Part shown: piece after piece, positions 13,629 through 14,830 of the stretch
Layout: each line of letters opens with the position of its first letter
How positions within the stretch are numbered: the first letter of the stretch is position 1
From: Caryophanales bacterium
GTDB lineage: Bacteria; Bacillota_I; Bacilli_A; RFN20; CAG-826
DNA length: 14,830 bases
Assembly: GCA_022781015.1 (NCBI GenBank)
Contig: JALEUF010000154.1
Coordinates: 1 to 14,830 of the forward strand
Reading direction: 5' to 3'
The notes under the pieces: generated by a model
What the model was told of the DNA's origin: nothing
Databases searched by the model: none
What the model saw: the letters and a program-made list of their open reading frames with translations, nothing else
Made by a program: the position numbers and the translations under genes

Positions 13629-14690
13629 ATGTCTAAAAATAAAAAGAAAAACAAACAAAAAATGTCAGCAGAAACAAAGGCTAAAATCACCTTAGGTTTC
13701 AAGACATTAATATCTAACGACGCCTGCATAAAAACGGGCCGTGAATGGCACTGGTATTTGCCAATAATATTCGGAATCTTATCCGTCATAATCGCATTGA
13801 TTCCTTCCTTCACAACAAACATGAAAACCAAGTACGGAACAAGCATGTTAGGATCAGCTACTTATGGCTATGAAAACGGCTTAGTCCACTTCCAAAATTT
13901 CATGGAAGAAAAAGGGGTCGATTTTGTAGTAAAAGATTCAACATTAGTCGACACCGATAACAAATGGTATTCCACTTTCTCTAGTGAAGACCAAAAATGG
14001 TACACAGTCAAAAATGCCGATTCAAATAAAACCATATTTGAAGTTTTCTTCAATGACTACGAAAAGCACAATGACAAGAATGAAGAACTTTCCGATTATG
14101 ACTTCTATGCACGTGTCGTAAACAATAAAAACCCTTATACCGACATTGCTAGAGGCGGTGAAAAAGATAAGTATTCCAGCAACGCTCTTGTATTAGGAAA
14201 AAAGACAATCTATGTATTCAAGGTTAAAGCAGACGCTTCTAGTTCTTCCGTAATTAATGGAATCTATGATAGAAGCGAAGGGTTACATTTAAAGAATCTA
14301 GCCCCAACAGATGTTGATAAAAACACCATCGAATATGCTGAAAAGTTAAAACTTAATTACGCATCATTCCTAAACGATTGCGCCGAAACCCAAAAGAACA
14401 CCCAATCCTGGACTTATTGCGGTATCATGGCAGCTGTTTACGTTGGCTTAGAATTCCTATTCGGATTAGTCATATTCTTAATGACTAGAGGAAAACGTAA
14501 TCCATTTAGGATCTATACATTCTGGGAAACCCAAAAGATGGCTTATTGGGCTTCAGTTTCCCCTGCTATATTATCCTTAATCGTTGGATTCTTGCTTACA
14601 CAATTCGCCATGATGGGATTCATCTTCCTGTTCGGTTTAAGAATAATGTGGATGTCAATGAGATCATTAAGGCCTTACGAAGGCAAATAA
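13629..14690 (+). CDS. Membrane protein with large extracytoplasmic domain, DUF1189-like topology
   Basis: This 353-residue protein has a Lys-rich N-terminus (SKNKKKNKQK), one helix at about 43-62, a polar outside domain of about 195 residues (63-260) rich in Tyr, Asp, Lys and Ser, and then three C-terminal helices (about 262-285, 307-326, 328-344) and a short basic tail. The signature before the second C-terminal helix is NPFRIYTFWETQKMAYW (291-307). The arrangement, with one helix, an outside domain and a C-terminal helical bundle, recalls DUF1189 membrane proteins, but I do not recognise it with confidence. It is a single gene followed by a strong terminator. It uses more C-ending codons (AAC, GAC, TTC) than its neighbours, which may reflect higher expression. 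Confidence 0.85.
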   Translation: MSKNKKKNKQKMSAETKAKITLGFKTLISNDACIKTGREWHWYLPIIFGILSVIIALIPSFTTNMKTKYGTSMLGSATYGYENGLVHFQNFMEEKGVDFVVKDSTLVDTDNKWYSTFSSEDQKWYTVKNADSNKTIFEVFFNDYEKHNDKNEELSDYDFYARVVNNKNPYTDIARGGEKDKYSSNALVLGKKTIYVFKVKADASSSSVINGIYDRSEGLHLKNLAPTDVDKNTIEYAEKLKLNYASFLNDCAETQKNTQSWTYCGIMAAVYVGLEFLFGLVIFLMTRGKRNPFRIYTFWETQKMAYWASVSPAILSLIVGFLLTQFAMMGFIFLFGLRIMWMSMRSLRPYEGK

Positions 14691-14706
14691 AAACCAAAAA
14701 CAAATT

Positions 14707-14734
14707 AGAAGAGGCTTGTTCCTCTTCTTTTTTT
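14707..14734 (+). terminator. Rho-independent terminator after the 353-aa gene
   Basis: AGAAGAGG pairs perfectly with CCTCTTCT (8 bp, loop CTTGTT) and runs into seven T, 16 nt past the stop codon. Confidence 0.92.
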
Positions 14735-14740
14735 GCACTT

Positions 14741-14770
14741 AAAAAGGGCCACCATTTAACGATAGCCCTT
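14741..14770 (-). terminator. Rho-independent terminator of the gene entering from the right edge
   Basis: On the minus strand AAGGGCTATC pairs with GGTGGCCCTT (10 pairs including two G-U, loop of seven) and is followed by further T. It lies 14 nt past the stop at 14785-14787 and faces the plus-strand terminator. Confidence 0.75.
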
Positions 14771-14784
14771 AATTCGATTATTTA

Positions 14785-14829
14785 TTAATCTAGGAATTCT
14801 GGATTAACAGTGACGTGATATGGCTTTTG
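14785..14829 (-). CDS. C-terminal end of an unidentified protein (partial)
   Basis: An open frame enters from the right edge and ends at TAA 14785-14787, giving the last 14 residues QKPYHVTVNPEFLD. The terminator hairpin directly behind it supports a real gene end. The fragment is too short to name. Confidence 0.5.
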   Translation of the reverse strand, partial: QKPYHVTVNPEFLD

Positions 14830-14830
14830 T

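Noticed and set aside
13583..13846. 87-codon minus-strand frame over the start of the 353-aa gene.
   Set aside because: It is antisense to a gene with a clear start, terminator and membrane topology, and has no signals of its own.
1..14830. CRISPR arrays, insertion sequences, phage genes, tRNA or rRNA genes.
   Set aside because: I saw no spaced direct repeats of CRISPR type, no transposase or integrase, and no tRNA-like fold other than that of ssrA.

Overview
The window comes from a low-GC bacterium using the standard genetic code: TGG is read as Trp and TGA is used as a stop at 1007-1009. The tmRNA 5' end, the small genes and the AT-rich codons resemble uncultured gut Bacilli/Mycoplasmatota relatives. 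That placement is an inference. A complete oxygen-reducing flavodiiron protein suggests an anaerobe. Almost everything lies on the minus strand. Only the MATE transporter (4906-6309) and the last membrane protein (13629-14690) are on plus.

Left part (1-4594, all minus): the 5' part of a possible glycosyltransferase runs off the left edge. It follows a MacB/LolD-type ABC ATPase that is start-stop coupled to a small two-TM protein. Next come a four-module flavodiiron protein (618 aa) and a four-TM protein with three charged helical repeats and a C-terminal domain of a kind seen in many Bacilli. A clear terminator separates the last two.

Centre (4595-10647): a MATE exporter converges on, and overlaps by 14 nt, a compact YtrA-type operon of ABC ATPase, ABC-2 permease and GntR regulator. 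That operon has a strong promoter overlapped by a 19-nt palindrome, probably the GntR operator. Upstream lie an MFS transporter and a MORN-repeat/SGNH-hydrolase fusion.

Right part (10648-14830): about 730 nt without a convincing gene carries a series of inverted repeats, including a 43-nt hairpin element present twice. Then comes ssrA (tmRNA), whose reading frame encodes an unusual tag ending in Cys-Ala-Cys-Ala. Upstream of it are a small four-TM protein and a protein that looks like a Fic domain with its catalytic motif destroyed but its C-terminal winged helix kept. A membrane protein with a large outside domain and a convergent gene fragment close the window.

Several genes (starts at 1366, 12353, 13415, perhaps 13629) have a -10 box 6-7 nt before the ATG, which predicts leaderless mRNAs. 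Others have strong Shine-Dalgarno sites. The most interesting items are the degenerate Fic-wHTH protein with a palindrome over its promoter, the tmRNA tag, and the hairpin-rich non-coding block.
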